A stretch of DNA of 64,000 nt from Paragyromitra xinjiangensis (GCA_038503065.1 JBCAMK010000008.1:248001-312000), one strand, 5' to 3'; numbered from the stretch's first letter, positions 1 through 13,120 are shown. Notes: generated by a model not told the origin, from the sequence alone. Translations and numbers: made by a program.

Positions 1-1772
1 GTTTATTGCACGTTAGTGATGTTCTCTGATTTATGGAATATGGCATGTCCTTTTAGGCGTTTAAATCGTATGTTTTGGATCATCTAGGTGTTATTACGTC
101 GAAGACGGAGGTTGATGTCCCAAATATCTGCCAGACAGGAAGCTCCACTATGTATGTCACAAAATACCCGATAGTTCTGGAACCTTCTATACAAGACCAG
201 CAAAGGAGCCTATCAGAGTGCGATATGCTAATAGACGAGTGATTTTCTATGACGATTTGTGTGACATTGTCTCGTAAGCGACGTGAACTCTATCATTCAC
301 CATTCTCAATTTTTTCCTGACTTTCCTTACCCCTTCTCTTAGCTCACACCTTTGCTTACGGCACCTGCCCGAGTACTAACCGTGGCACGATTTTGCGGAA
401 AGCTTTTGCTTCTTCTACCGGACGTCGACTACCCTCAGGCCTAAGAATTATAAGCCCTCAATTTACGTAATAGGCAAGCGCCCCAGACACTCGATTTCTA
501 ATGGTTCATTTGCCTGTCATTCACCTTCATACCGTAGAAGCTGGATAAATACAGACCGTTGCCAAGAGGGTGGCGTCTGGAGTACTATATCAATTAAAGA
601 GAAAAGCATACGAGTTGGGGGTCTTTCTCTGTGAACGGACCTCAACAGCCTCAGCTTAGCCGTCTCTCTTCCTCCTTGTGTACCAGTTTTCTGTTATAAA
701 TCACTTAGAGAGGTATAACGTAGTAAGCCCACCTCTTGGCAACGGTCTGTATCTATCTAGCTTCTACGGTAAGATCTTACTTGATCCATGCATAACTGTC
801 TACAATAGATGGTCACACAGAGCCAAGATAAACTGGGCCATTCTGAATCAAGGCCTCCAACCCAAAATTTAAGCCACATTTATTTAACTCCAGTTCAAGA
901 TGAAAGGAGACCTCAGCTTCAGTGATCAGCTCCAGATTATGTATTCCCCCTGCTCGATAGAAAGACCCCGTTTAAGGCATGCGATCCTGTATTTTCCTTT
1001 TCCTCCAAGTCACGTGTCTCGCCTTTCGTATTTTTTTGCTCTATCTAGAATGAACAGCGCTCCCTCAAACATAGTTCATTACGCCCATTACGCCCATATT
1101 TATTTTGACCTCCCACACAACCGTCTCCTGTTGATAGCTAATACAGTGTGCAAGCTAATTGTCAGAAAAGCTTACTCCATAACATATTGGATTTAGTTAT
1201 TCTCTCATTTAGCCCGGGCCTTATTCTTTCCTATTGCATACATCATACAACATTTATTAGAGGATATAGACACATTCTTTCATATGCCCGCATTATATGG
1301 CTATTCTTTAGGCCTCTTCAGTCTTTCCCATTATCGGGTATCTTAGCCTCCACGAAGGCTTTCGGGGGATGTTCCGGATATATCGAAGCAGGAAATGGCC
1401 GAAACTCAGGCTAACTGCATCTATAATCCGAATTAAGCAGGGTCTTTAGGGGTGCGGAAAGCAGCCCGTATCACATGAAGATTAACGATTACAAACCCTG
1501 GGGCGCTCGTGCCACCAAAGACAACTGGTTTTAATTGGGTAGTCTTCCGAACTGTGTTAAGCATGTATGGCCAACGGGAGCAGAGAGAATAAGTGAGCGC
1601 GAGAAATGGTATTCCAGATGAGCACGATACTTTATAGTTTTATCCTAGATGGATCAGGGAAATAATGATTCAAAAACTAAATAAATACTAGTATAAACAT
1701 AGGCTATCTACTTTCCATAACGCCATCACATACTCTGATAAAAATACTCTATGATCCAACTACTCCGCTTCT
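1..1772. other. Gene-poor left end
   Basis: I see no convincing gene. The short open frames lack family resemblance and splice-compatible extensions. The only clear structure is the inverted-repeat element at 531-770, listed separately. Confidence 0.5.
531..770. repeat. Inverted-repeat (foldback/MITE-like) element
   Basis: Two arms of about 43 bp, at 531-573 and 729-770, are reverse complements with only three differences: one indel and two substitutions. They enclose about 155 bp of unrelated sequence. The left arm begins accgtagaagctgg and the right arm ends cagcttctacggt with one base changed. No transposase is present. The geometry fits a small non-autonomous DNA element or a foldback hairpin. 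I could not identify a clear target-site duplication. Confidence 0.65.
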
Positions 1773-3162
1773 CTATCGATTCGTTGACCCCGACCCCGCC
1801 GATGCCACCCTTACATGACCTTCCTCAACATCAATAACCCTCGTTTCCGGGGTTTTTGGTGTTTGCACCGAGTTGCTAGATACCATGCACTGTTCACTTT
1901 CATTATCCGTCGTAGCCAGGCCATCAGAATAGCTTCTGGCAGTAGGCGAAAGATATTGAAGTGGATATGGGTTCGCGTTGTCGTCGCTTGAACTCGGGTT
2001 GGAAGACTTTGCGGTATGTTCTCGGTACTTATCCCAAAGTGGTTTCAATATCGGTAGAGAGGTTGCAAGAATACCTGTCTGGACTTCGATCCTAGATACT
2101 TATGAGCCCTACCCACCTGATCTTACTAGGTTTGAAACTTACATTGACCACAGTGCCAAGCCGCTTACATCAACTGGTGAATAACATCAGTCTCCAAGCT
2201 CTGAACAAGGGGGGATGTACTTACATAGAAAGTCGCCCTTTTTCCCATAGTCGGCGGAAAGTGGGATTTTGATGACGCTTGCCACACTCGCACTAGAAGA
2301 AAAAATGTTACTAGAGCTTTTAATCTTGAACATCGGGGTTAGTTACAGTGTACCCAGGGCGAAAACACCATAGATCGCCAACTTCCTTCGAAAAGCCATC
2401 TTCACATTCCACATCATTACTATCACTATGCCCAGGAGCAAGAAATCCGTGATAATATTTGCCGCTACACCAAGATGGTCTTCAGTAGCAGTCTTTTGAT
2501 TGGGGGTTAAAGAATAGACATTACCACTATGCATGTAAGCCATAAAGATAGAGATGCTAGGATCCAAGCAAGTTCCCTCCCCGGACTTGTTCCAAATGTA
2601 TTTGAATGGGTGGCATTGTGTCAGAATAAACCACCAACACACATTCGAGTAGGTCGCCATGAAGATTATCATAAAGGCGGCAATTTTTGAATATGATCTG
2701 TCAGGTGTGAGTCTTCGGATGAAAAGAGATACGCTGACTTTAGTCATGCAGATAGAGGCGATATAAATCAGTTGGGTAATCCATGAAATCTAAACTCTTG
2801 TCAATAAAGAGGTTTCTAAAGGTAAATAGGGCCGGGTGTTCACCATCATGCCAATGGTATAGTCGTCTGGTTGAACCTTTCCAATGTGCTGACCGAATCC
2901 ATAGAATAGTCCAACTATAACAAGGCAACAAAATGAATTCGAGAGAAGCTATTAACGTTAAATCTCTATACCATAAGCAAGTAGTTCTCAGGATAGATCT
3001 CACTGTAGCGACTAAAGTTGCCCAATCATCAGATCCAAAAGAGCGAACAATCTTTATACGAACGTAAAAGCGTGCAGGAACAACCACCGAGACAAGGAGC
3101 AAAAACAGCACAGAGGCTGCCATAAGCCCATTGCCTTGAGGGGTGTTGGAGTAGGATACCAT
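1773..3162 (-). CDS. Rhodopsin-like integral membrane protein (SAT4 family)
   Basis: This is a fungal seven-helix membrane protein of the rhodopsin-like SAT4 family, a very large Pezizomycotina family whose members mostly have no proven role. The first exon opens with a hydrophobic helix ending in the family motif PARFYVRIK, followed by FGSDDW. Further exons give QLIYIASICMTKVSVSLF (helix 3), FILTQCHPFKYIW, then HSAANIITDFLL across a splice, and FALGTLASVASVIKIPL across another. A small exon reads ALWS and joins IEVQTGILATSLPILKPLW, the typical last helix. The tail of about 70 residues is polar and Ser-rich, presumably cytosolic. At least five exons are needed. The start is the ATG at 3162 and the stop is at 1773. 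The early exons near 2800-3020 were not fully resolved. Plasma-membrane location is inferred. Confidence 0.8.
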
Positions 3163-4339
3163 GGTTTACTCTTTTGGTTGCTGTTTTCCCCACACTTTGG
3201 ATAAGATAGAGATAGATGCTTGTCCGTTTTTCAACCTTGATCGATGATAGCAATGATGGTAGTGATAGTGGTAGATCTCAACCCATTCCGCTAGACAAGG
3301 ATAAGAACTACATGCAGCGGCCCACTAAGGGAAAGGATTAAAGTCAAGAAGAATTTAGAAGACCCATGGAGATGGTTGAGGGCGATACGCAGCAAGAAAT
3401 ACCTTCTCTCCAGCATTCGATTCTCAGCTAGGTGCAGATCCCTACCCTGGTAGGAGGTGATACAGCATTGGACGGGCCGCAGCTGGCGTGCTCAAGTCGG
3501 GTTATCGGTACCCGAATATCGTCCCTTGGGACGGATATCCTGAGTCGGAACCAATGGGGAGCCAAAAAGTTGTTACCACGAAGCGGTACCGGGGTAATGG
3601 TCGGGGACGCTTACCACAATACTGGTTGGCTGCATAAAAGTTTCTTCCATTGGAGGCTCGAGCACATCCCACAACCGGCGCCCCAGACATCTGTGATACA
3701 GTCCAACAAATTAAGCAACTGGGAAGATGATTTTAACTTTATTTGCTTGTTCCTCGCATGTGCTACGCGTGTTCTATCTAAGGCCATGATAGGATCCACG
3801 CTTTTGCCAGCAGAATCGGAGAAGGGGGCGAGAATCACTGTAGAAGCACAATTGAAATCGTGCACTGTTCCCTTCATCATCTCTTTTGTCTCTGACATCA
3901 AGAGTTATAAATCCGAAGGTTTCAGCCATAGTATTAAGTAATCAACTCGCCTCAAGACTTCTGGGATATTAAGGGTCTGGGTAGGCTCAAGCTCAGACTC
4001 CAGCCAATTCTCGAGTTTTTTCTTTTTTGCCTCTCAACCTAAACCCAAGAATGCTAGTTCTTAATTCTTTCACATACATGTAATATTCTACATCTCATGA
4101 TACTGTACTCGGGTCATGGGTGTGGAGATGGAACATCGGGATTTCCCGCTCTATAGGGTCACCATAGAAAGATTGTAAGACCTATTCCATCGACCCGAGT
4201 ATTGCAAACTCCGCAATGCTTTGACCTAAATGTTGAAAAAATTTCATTATACGCGTGTTACATATCGCGTTTATCATAACTCGTATACAACTATGCATTT
4301 CCCACTACTAGTCCGTTGGTACCCAAAATCCATACACCC
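3163..4339. other. Intergenic region with an unconvincing open frame
   Basis: A 169-codon plus-strand frame (3432-3941) overlaps two open minus-strand frames (3502-3690 and 3611-3901). None resembles a family I know and none extends through sensible splice sites. I treat them as chance frames or remnants. Confidence 0.35.
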
Positions 4340-5705
4340 TCATTCGTACTTATAGCACAATTGTCCCCTAATATCCATCACATTCTTAATCTTCAAACTA
4401 GGTGCCAAAATCACCATATCGAGCACGTAGTCCAAAGTGACATTTGGACCAGGTGTGGGCGGCAAGACGGTTGGACCCGAGATCTGGAAAAGCCTGTGCA
4501 CGAGGTCCTTTTTCTGCCAGTCCCACCACAACTTATCGAGATTTCCATGGTGGAGATAAAATATCGGATCTGTAAAATATTAGTTGGGGTAAGAGTAGAT
4601 AAAATAACAACACTGACCTCCAGGGCTTGCGAACAAATCTATCATCTGAATATTCCGTACGTTTTAGTATAATAAGCTCAAAAAAAACAAATAGGATATT
4701 TGGTTAGATACCTGTCCTCCTGTCCCTGCGTGACCAGCGCCATGTTGACCGACATGTTCCAAGCTATTATGAAGTCCCTCCAGCTCCTGTCTGAACGACT
4801 CGAACACCGGCTGCGACATAGTATAATCCATAGCCGTAGGATTAAAATAGTCCGCAGGAAAACTAGGATAGAAGTCCCTTGTCAAGCAGTGATCGTTCCT
4901 CTGGATGTTATCCACGGGTCCAAGATGGATAGTGTAATCCTTAAAAGGTCCATTGGTAACGCAGCCACCTCCGGTGCCACCGGGAATACACGTTGCGCTT
5001 GGGGCCGTGCAGTTAACGAACGGGCCTACAAACCCCAGATCAGCATTTTTGGTTGCAGTAATCGGGTGGAGTGAAACTGACCATTTCCCCCAAACCCCGT
5101 TATCGGGTTAAACACGGGAGACCCAGCCCAGTTCTGGTAGTCGAGTGTCCAGTCCCAATAGCTAGTGAAATGTCTTAGCCGTTATCCATTCGTTAAGTAC
5201 AATATGCTTACGGTTGACCACCAGTGTACCCACACTCCTCTCTTAGGGTTTTTTCGTATAGCCATACGAAGTATCTATGCCAAGGAAGAAATTGACCCTG
5301 GATATTTGGTTAGATCTTGAAAGTTGAAGGAAGCGCGATACTTACGACGTAATGGATGAAATCGGTTAGATAGATGTGTGTGCCTTGGAAGTCGTCGAAT
5401 CTTGTCACAGCTCCAGGAATGATTGCAGTTGTTTTTGCTGGCTTTCTTTGGAGACATTTAACTGCCTCGATGTACTTTGCTTTTTCTAGCAGAGTGAGAG
5501 AACGCCTGGTTTTTGTTAATGGAAGTGTGGAGGTAGAAATAAATTTAATTACTTACCACTCCTTTCTTATAATAGGGTTTCTGCAGAAACCAGGTGCTGT
5601 GCTGTGGTCGTCGCTGTCTTGCCTTTCCGTGAGAGGGGCACTGAGTCCTATTGACGCGAGAGCTAGGACCAGAGCAAGAGCGCCGGTGAGACTAATCGTC
5701 TTCAT
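4340..5705 (-). CDS. Secreted tyrosinase (common central domain)
   Basis: A type-3 copper enzyme that would oxidise mono- or diphenols to quinones, as in melanin or secondary metabolism. The first exon encodes a signal peptide (MKTISLTGALALVLALASIG, cleavage near Ala-Pro). Spliced exons then give the CuA site: a His in GTHIY, then FIHYV, GQFLPWHRYFVW and YWDWTLDYQNW. A Cys-rich loop follows. The CuB site is LEGLHNSLEHVGQHG and, two splices later, DPIFYLHHGNLDKLWWDWQ. Introns were placed at 5506-5556ish, 5298-5345, 5162-5211, about 5020-5075, and two near 4575-4730. The start is the ATG at 5705 and the stop is at 4340. The protein is about 360 residues, the short secreted class. The CuB helix has an unusual His spacing, H-x4-H rather than H-x3-H. 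No biosynthetic neighbours are seen. Confidence 0.88.
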
Positions 5706-8700
5706 GTTTTACTATCTTTAACGGTTCCTCTGTGAAAATCTCCAAGACGGTCTGAGCTAAAACTTGATGATGATGAGACGTACGAGAGTATTCATCGGAT
5801 ATTTAAGTGATTTCTAGAGTCGGTGATTACTGAGCTAGAATCCCTCGTTCAGAACTAACTCTCCACTTCGCGCCAAAAAAAATTGCACATATCTTCAGAT
5901 GAACATGCCACATGTCCATGACCCACCTTCCCCACAGAATATTATCCCTATCCACTCGTGAATTAGATCTCGACCACAAGACCATGCTCAAACCGAGACA
6001 AATTAAACGACGAGTTAGCTAGAAAACCAACGTTCAAAAATTGATCTTCACCACCCACTCCCCCGTTCGGTTCATTAACCGGGATCTGGGTACTGAACCT
6101 ACATAAGCGAGATCTGTATCAGGAAAACCCGATCCTGGGAAAGGGCTAGTAACTATCCACCCTCAAGCATTCTGCAAGCCTTCACACACGAACTGTTGTG
6201 ATATCTTTCGTCTAGTCATTCTCTGCGGTATTTTACACATGTCAAGCCTCGAGAGTAATTGTTTTGATAATAGAGCGCGTCTTAAGCATCACAACACTAC
6301 TCAATCCCCAACCAAAGTAAGCACTTGTATACAAGCGTCGAAACATCGATGTCGTACAAACTACTCATTTCACTCTATTCCCTGCATCATTCCTTAATCG
6401 TAAACAGGAAGCGAGATCAGCTCGGTTTAGGCAGATGTCCTGGGGAATAATAGTGGTACCTTTAGACATGGTCGTCACAATGCACATCTAAGGCGCGGCT
6501 GCACGTGCGGCTTGTTCGGCTTAAACTAATGCGCATCCAGGGTTCCGGGAGCCGATTGACGATAGCGAGTGATATTACTGCGCACCAGTGCGTATTTGGG
6601 AGTGGTTTGTTGCCCCCCGCTGAAGACCACTTCCTTAATGGCTAAGCCATCTGCCACATGGCTTGAAAGCCACGGAGTTGTCAGTGTTTACTGGACTTTG
6701 TTCTAGCAGTATGTACCACTGAACTCCGATAAAGAATCGCTATCGGGTGGAACAATCATGTCCTTCTGCACCCTCGTTCGATTGTAGTTACTGGCAGCTC
6801 CCACGGCCAGCCCTGACTTGATGGCGGAACTGTTGGTTGGCGAACAGAGTGAATACAGATAAGGCCACGTATAAACCGCCCTGTAACTCCACCAGGCCAG
6901 GACTGGTTGTAGCGGCAGATGCTAGTGGCAGTCTGCATACGAGTGATATCCCATGACCTCCTTAGCGCAAAACGGGTTTATAAATAAAGTTTGGTTCGGG
7001 GGCGGTAACCGAGACCTAAGACATGCCCCACAACAACGCTCCGCGACAGGCCCCACAAAAATGATAGTCTGGGGTTAATTTTTGACGAGTCAAATTAAAT
7101 AATAGCAAATCTATATATTAGAGAAGTGATGGCTCATCACGAATTAGCCATTTCATGCTTCATTTGGATACTGTTTCCGAGTTAAACTATTGTTATGAGC
7201 GAATAAAAGATTGTTTCGCCTTGGATGTATGAGACAACTTCGAGATTTCAGTATTGAGATATTTTTCTCGGATGGACTGCACCTGTGGGGATTATTTCGT
7301 CTCTGCAAGCCTTGGGGTGTAGAGGGTTTGAACGAATACCGTGTTAAGCCGACAATACAGCCATGATTTTGTGGGAGGTTTGGTGGATGGTGGTGTAATA
7401 CAGTGTGGTAGACTAGGTCTAATGAATTGATTTCCTTGGTCAATATCCATTCAACTTGGTATTAGTTAGATAGGATATTACTCACTCGCTACCTATAGCC
7501 TTGTGAGTAGCATTATCTAAATGTATCGGGACAAGATGCGGGGTGCGGTGGAGATTGCGTTGGTAAATTCTCCAGGTTCCAGTTTCCTGATTCCAGAGAG
7601 ATAGGCGCGGGTTCATCGCAAGTATTTGCCTCGATCTAGCAGAAAGTATACGCTTAATATGCAGGTGATAGAGATCTACGCGCTAAAAAGCTCATTCCAG
7701 GTTTCCGCTACACGGGAGCGGGGAGCTCCGCCCCTCCCGCCCCCACCGTTCCATATCTCCACATTAGCGGATGCGGGGTGTGTGTGGAGAGCTAACGAAT
7801 CTGATTACGGATACCTGGTTGAGGCGTCTATTTCTGTGCGTTATACGGACTAGGCGCCGGTGCCTATCCTTTAGCGTATCGAAGCCTTCCCTACTGCCAA
7901 CCAATGAATTCGCGTAGGGTACTTTGGACGCTCTTGATCTTTCACGAAATCCATCTAGATGCTAGGTGGCGTTTGTTCCACTTTGAGAGAATTATACGGT
8001 TTCTCTTTTGTGAGCTTTAGAACACCGACACGTCTCGAGGTGGCGGACATCATGAGAACCTCAGACTGATCTACAACACGACACTAAGAGTGATTCCTCT
8101 CGCCTAATTCTGAATCACGAAGTGGTCATGTTTGTTTAGAGATGTCTCAGCATCGTCATCCGTTCTTTAGCCTTTCTGATACCTGTGGGAATGTATCCGG
8201 TTTGTAAGAAAGTCGCTGAGGTGTGAGTGGGGTTGTTGGTCATTGTTCAGGGGTTTCTGGTATCCTCGTGGATATTCTCGATAGTATTGTTAGAGGGAGT
8301 TGAGAGGGTTTGGTTGTCTTCACGCTTTAGTCTTTTCGCTGTTGCGTTTGGGACCTCGCTCGCTGGGTGTTGCTCGAACGGTTTGGCAGCTCCGAGGCAC
8401 TTGGGCTTCTTCGTCTTTGGGGCTTGCTAGAACGATACTGTTCGCCAGCAAGACTGATGTGTGGTAGATGAGCTCCGAGTATAGCTAACGAAGGAACTAG
8501 AAGCCCTCGGAAACTCGCAGAGAAGCGGATATTACAGTGTCGATGGTGGTTTATGTTCACTAAGGTGAACGACGTGTCTATCATTAACGAGACAAGCTAA
8601 TCCTAATATCCTACCTAAACCCTCCAGAATTCGAAGGAGTTGTTGAGTTCTCTGTCACTTGGGATCGAGATGTTTTACGGAATTTCTTAGGTATTTGGTG

Positions 8701-10122
8701 CGAGTGATAGTGAATGATACGTGTAGCAACTAATGACAAGAACTTTCTAGTGCTCCCGCTGCGTCGGGATCCGTTAAAGGGAGGTTCTCATCGTGTTCTG
8801 GGGGATGGGCTTTGGGCTGGGGTAATGGTGGGTTTATCTAGGTGTGGTTATTACACTGGTGGGGGGTATTCTGGTCTGAAGACCGAAGGCTGAGGTGAAG
8901 GTCACCCTAGAGCGGTACGCGATACAATTCTATACGTGGTAGAGCAATGGGATAGTTATGATAACGGAAAGATATCACGAAGATCCAATAAGATTACGAT
9001 AGACGAATTAGCCGAATGATATTCAGTTTCGTCTATGTTTTTTTAGGGGTTGCACGCGCTACGACAAATTGCAAAGGTGTTGTAACTTGTTTAACCGTTC
9101 AAGCGCAACGTGGGGCTTGGTTACTGCTTTATATTTCTATTAAAATATCGTAACCAAATGGCTCTCTATAATATCTATTTATTTTTTGTTCTATTTTCAT
9201 CAAAAGTATCCGTGCCAATCCTTGTGTGATCCTCATGCTCTTGCCAAAAGTACCATTTTTACTTCCACCTGAAGCCCGCGTCAGGGGTTCTGGGATTTGC
9301 TGGTAGTACATTCTCGAGTGACCGCTCATGACCTATCTCCGGGAAGAGTCTAACCGGTTAATCCTTGTGTGATTCTCTATTAAATATCTGGGGTTGTAGA
9401 TATTGGCCTATGTAGAGATTATTGAATGTCTAATACCACGCTGATCTAAATTTAAAGGAATATGGGGAAGGATCTACTGTAGATCTAGAAAGTAGTAAGT
9501 AACGAGATGTACAGCGTATTTTATTAAGGTTTATTTTTGTTTGGGATTGGCTGCATTTTGCATTGCTTTCAGTCCTTTTTGAAAGTTTGGTGAACTGCGT
9601 TACGAAACTGGGATGGTCTTGTGCGTCTTGTATGGATGTTTGTATCTCCTGCATCATCAATTCTGATGTCTTCAGGGTGTAATATTACTTCCTGGTTTCG
9701 TGTGGGCTTGATTTTATGTCCGCTAATGATTAAAGATCGCTCTTTTCAAAATAAGGTAGGAACTTTCGGAGAACTAGAATGAAATTACAGACTTTTGTTG
9801 GTTGTCGGCTTTGTGTGAAATACCGCTATTGCTCATACGGCCGCACTCCGGAATGGAATTAGGTACATTCACATGAGATACCAAATTGTCCGAGATGGTA
9901 AATTTGGGTTAGTAAGTCATGCCAACGTGCTATTCCTACTGCTGAAGAGATAGTAGACTATGGGAGCGAGAGATTGAGCGGGGAAAAAGTATTTTCACCA
10001 GATCAGATAAGACTAGACGATATAGTAGAACGAAAGTATTCCATATGCAGTCCCAGTGATACAAATTACGCCTGCTACACGTTCCAACGGCTCAAGACCA
10101 AGCTAAGGGAACATAGAATCAA

Positions 10123-10222
10123 GGTCTTGTAGCCCAAGTGGAGTAGGGATGGTAATGCTGATCCGAAGTATTCGGTGAAATAACGAACTCAGCCAACGCA
10201 GGTTCGAATCCTGCCTCGACCA
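10123..10222 (+). tRNA. tRNA-like element, probably a degenerate tRNA-Ser
   Basis: The 3' half is convincing: a perfect T arm (GCAGG, loop TTCGAAT, CCTGC; B box GGTTCGAATCC) followed by the acceptor strand CTCGACC, a discriminator A, and a run of T that would stop RNA polymerase III. The T arm resembles fungal tRNA-Ser. Upstream, TAGCCCAAGTGG is close to an A box, and the 5' acceptor GGTCTTG pairs at five of seven positions. A CCGAA/TTCGG hairpin sits between, but no standard anticodon arm can be drawn. It is therefore most likely a pseudogene or a tRNA-derived short element. An intron-containing functional tRNA is less likely. Confidence 0.35.
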
Positions 10223-10234
10223 ATTTTTTTTCTC

Positions 10235-10420
10235 TTACTCCAGGGGCTGCTCACGCGTTACCGCATAGGGTATTGTGGGAGAGGGTAGGAGGGTGATTTT
10301 GGTAGTCAAGCTATAATTAATTCATTTACTCAGTACTAGGGACTGCCATGTGTTACAACATAGGTGTTGGTAAGGAGAAGTAGTAGGAGAGTGAATTTGA
10401 CAGCAAAGGTATGTTGATTC
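10235..10420. repeat. Diverged tandem duplication, two units of about 90 bp
   Basis: Unit 1 (10235-10323) and unit 2 (10326-10420) align along their length with roughly 70% identity by eye. Both begin ttactc, share gttac-catagg, then gtaggagggtga/gtaggagagtga, and end attc. They lie directly downstream of the tRNA-like element. No coding potential is apparent. Confidence 0.5.
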
Positions 10421-11779
10421 GTGGTGGCTCTCTCTCATCTATTCAACACACCAAGCCAGTTAAGAGTCCACTCAGTTGTTTGCTGTTTTGAGGGTTATGA
10501 GTGATAGAGACGCAGCTACAGTGGATGAAGTAGAGTTTTCTGGTCTGCAAATTCGCATTTGGTGTGAAGTTTACACTCCAACTGACCCACCCCAATCACC
10601 CAATGCCGGAAATGTCAGGAATACGGACACCACCAACAGACATGCAAAAAGAGTATAAATGCGCGGTCTATGCTGAATCTCACGAAACAGTCAAACAATT
10701 CTACGCCCAGCCTTCCTGCGCACACCCTCCCTTTCTTCCTCGTTCGCAGGGCAATCTCCCAGGACATATGCCCTGAAGGTAGACCAACCCACTCCTCTTC
10801 CTTTTATCGATCCAAGAAAACCCTCCGTTACCTCAGATGAACAATAACAAAAGTCTGATTTTCCATCACTAGAAACCGCTATGCATAAAACTTCCGTTCC
10901 TCCTTGTGCTGCATATGCGCACGGAAAGCTTGGAGATATTTTCGAAGTTAAGGGGTTAAAAAGTAGACACCAAGGTCTTAACTATTTTTGGAGGTCGTGA
11001 ACCAACCCACAGGCACCTTGGCGTTCGCTTGCTATTCGAAACTCGACATTGGAATTCCGAGAAACTTCTTCAAACTCTTCTCCATCTTTCCAATTCGCCG
11101 AGACCATTTGACATAGGTGTCGTTGAAACTCTTCTGCCCCGGGCACTTCCTGACCTTATTAGGAGCATCAGCTGCCATTAAAGAGAATGCTGTATGCCAC
11201 GCTGTATGTTTGAACTTTCATAAACGACATAAAGGTCGGGATCGAGAGATCGAGATCTTCGAGTACCTGATGCTTCTTGAGTTTGTGCCCCGAGACGATC
11301 TTATTGGTGTTGGGAATGAGTTCAGCGGCCAGACTGGTAACGGCTTCTTTTAAATTTTGGAAAGGATCGGGCTCGGACATGACTAGTTTCCTGGTGCTGG
11401 GACTGCGGTTTGATTTAGCTGAGCGTATGAGATATGTACTAGATTAAGGTTAGTATTTCATTAACTGTGGCGCCAACCTACTAATATGCACAAGGTAATA
11501 ATTGGTGCTAATAATCGATAAACCTCTGAGTTTTATATCTCGGGTTTCTGTTTCTATTTTATGACAGCCATCACAAGAGAGCCCCATACCACAAGTAATG
11601 AAATATAAGTCTCGTTGGTGAGGTCATCAAGCTTTATTTTTGTTCTCGTTAAATCCTGGGCGTACCTGTGAGGCTTTAGACTCTGGATGTCTGAAAGTAG
11701 CAAGAAACTAAAGCGTTAGGGAATAGGGAGGAGTTATATTGATGATTTGTAAAAGAGACTTGGAGGCTCTATATGGCCC

Positions 11780-13120
11780 TAAACGCACTATGAAAAACTG
11801 TCTCATGATAGTCTCTCTTTTCACTAAAACTACCTTTGGAAAGCATTCGGGTAAAGAAAGCTCGGTGCTTTGAGCGGAATAGATCTGGCTAATTCGTTCT
11901 CAAATAATCATAGTGTCCCATGACCTCTGGATTCTAGATTGAGACCAAAGATCTTATTGATTAACATCACTGCATCCTTCAAATCCATCACATAGGCTGG
12001 TTCTAAAGGACCGTCGCCACAGGCTCACCTTCAGAAAAATGGCGACCAGTCAAAATGGTCTTTTCTTGACATCATTGACTAGATTCCTTCTCTAGAAGGA
12101 AGCTACCCTCTGGACCTACAGCGTGGAAGGGCACGAGGGTCTTTCTGGGAACCATCCGAACCTTTTCATACTAGTCTTTACTCTATTTAATATGGTAGAG
12201 GTAAGCCCGGCGGCCTTCCAATCTTTCTAGGATCATATCGTCTCCAACTGGAGATCTTTTTGGTGTCCCCAACGTCGTCTTTGCCACTATTAGGCTAAGA
12301 GCTATCGTAAATGATACCTCTTCTAGAACGGGCGTTTTTGGTCTTGGGAGGATGTAGTTCCGAACACGGTCATGGCCTTTAAATAAAGTTCTAACAAGAC
12401 TGTTTGAGATGGCGAATGTGTTGAATTTTGTGTTGTAGTCCAACGGGTCTGTTTCCCAGATATTTTATGAACCAGTAGAGACGTACGCTGACTAAGTTCT
12501 AGTGAAGACGTATTGCCAACTGGTGTCAATTATCTTCTTTCGTAGCTGTCGTATTTTCGATAACTCATCCTTTTCCTTAACGTCATCGCCATCATGATCT
12601 GGATCGAATTATCCTTTTTTTACTTCTCAACTGCTAAGACCTATTGCTTGGGGTCCGTAATTGTCGTTTCCGGAAGGAAGAACCGAAGCAGCCAGGCCAA
12701 CCTGATCTCATCATACGTTGCGAATAAATGTGCGCATGTCAAGCCATAGATTTCATGTTTTTTCGTCCTCTAGGTATTCTCGAAAGGAGCTATAGTTCAC
12801 CATCCCAGTAGGGGAACTGCAGTTGACGTTCTTCAATATATAGGAGGGTGTCTCTTGAGGCAACACCTAGCACCGTGTTTCTCTGGGGATGATGTGATTG
12901 CCTAGACTGGCATCCCTTGATGGTTCTTTCTAGGGCATGCTCTATCTCCGTAACAATAAAATGGTTGAGAAAAAGTAGGGATCTATCGCGACATTTAGAC
13001 GGACTCGAAACCACGGGGAATGAGAACCCATCAACGTACCGAATACCATCCTTCAAAGTTAGACATTCTTTGCCTTCTCCCCGAGACTTCCGCTAGTGTG
13101 CCCTTGTAGCATCTAAACGG
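11780..13120 (-). pseudogene. Possible broken protein-coding gene, family unknown
   Basis: On the minus strand, stretches with protein-like composition follow one another but in different frames and interrupted by stops. Examples are GIRYVDGFSFPVV (near 13040), ATYDEIRLAWLLRFFLP (near 12700), TDPLDYNTKFNTFAIS (near 12430), YVMDLKDAVMLINKIFGL (near 11985) and FRSKHRAFFTRMLSKG (near 11860). Some breaks could be introns, but not all are flanked by plausible splice sites. I do not recognise the family. It may be a decayed gene, or chance. Confidence 0.25.

Noticed and set aside
3432..3941. 169-codon plus-strand frame.
   Set aside because: Both strands are open here, composition is unremarkable, and no domain, splice extension or family was found.
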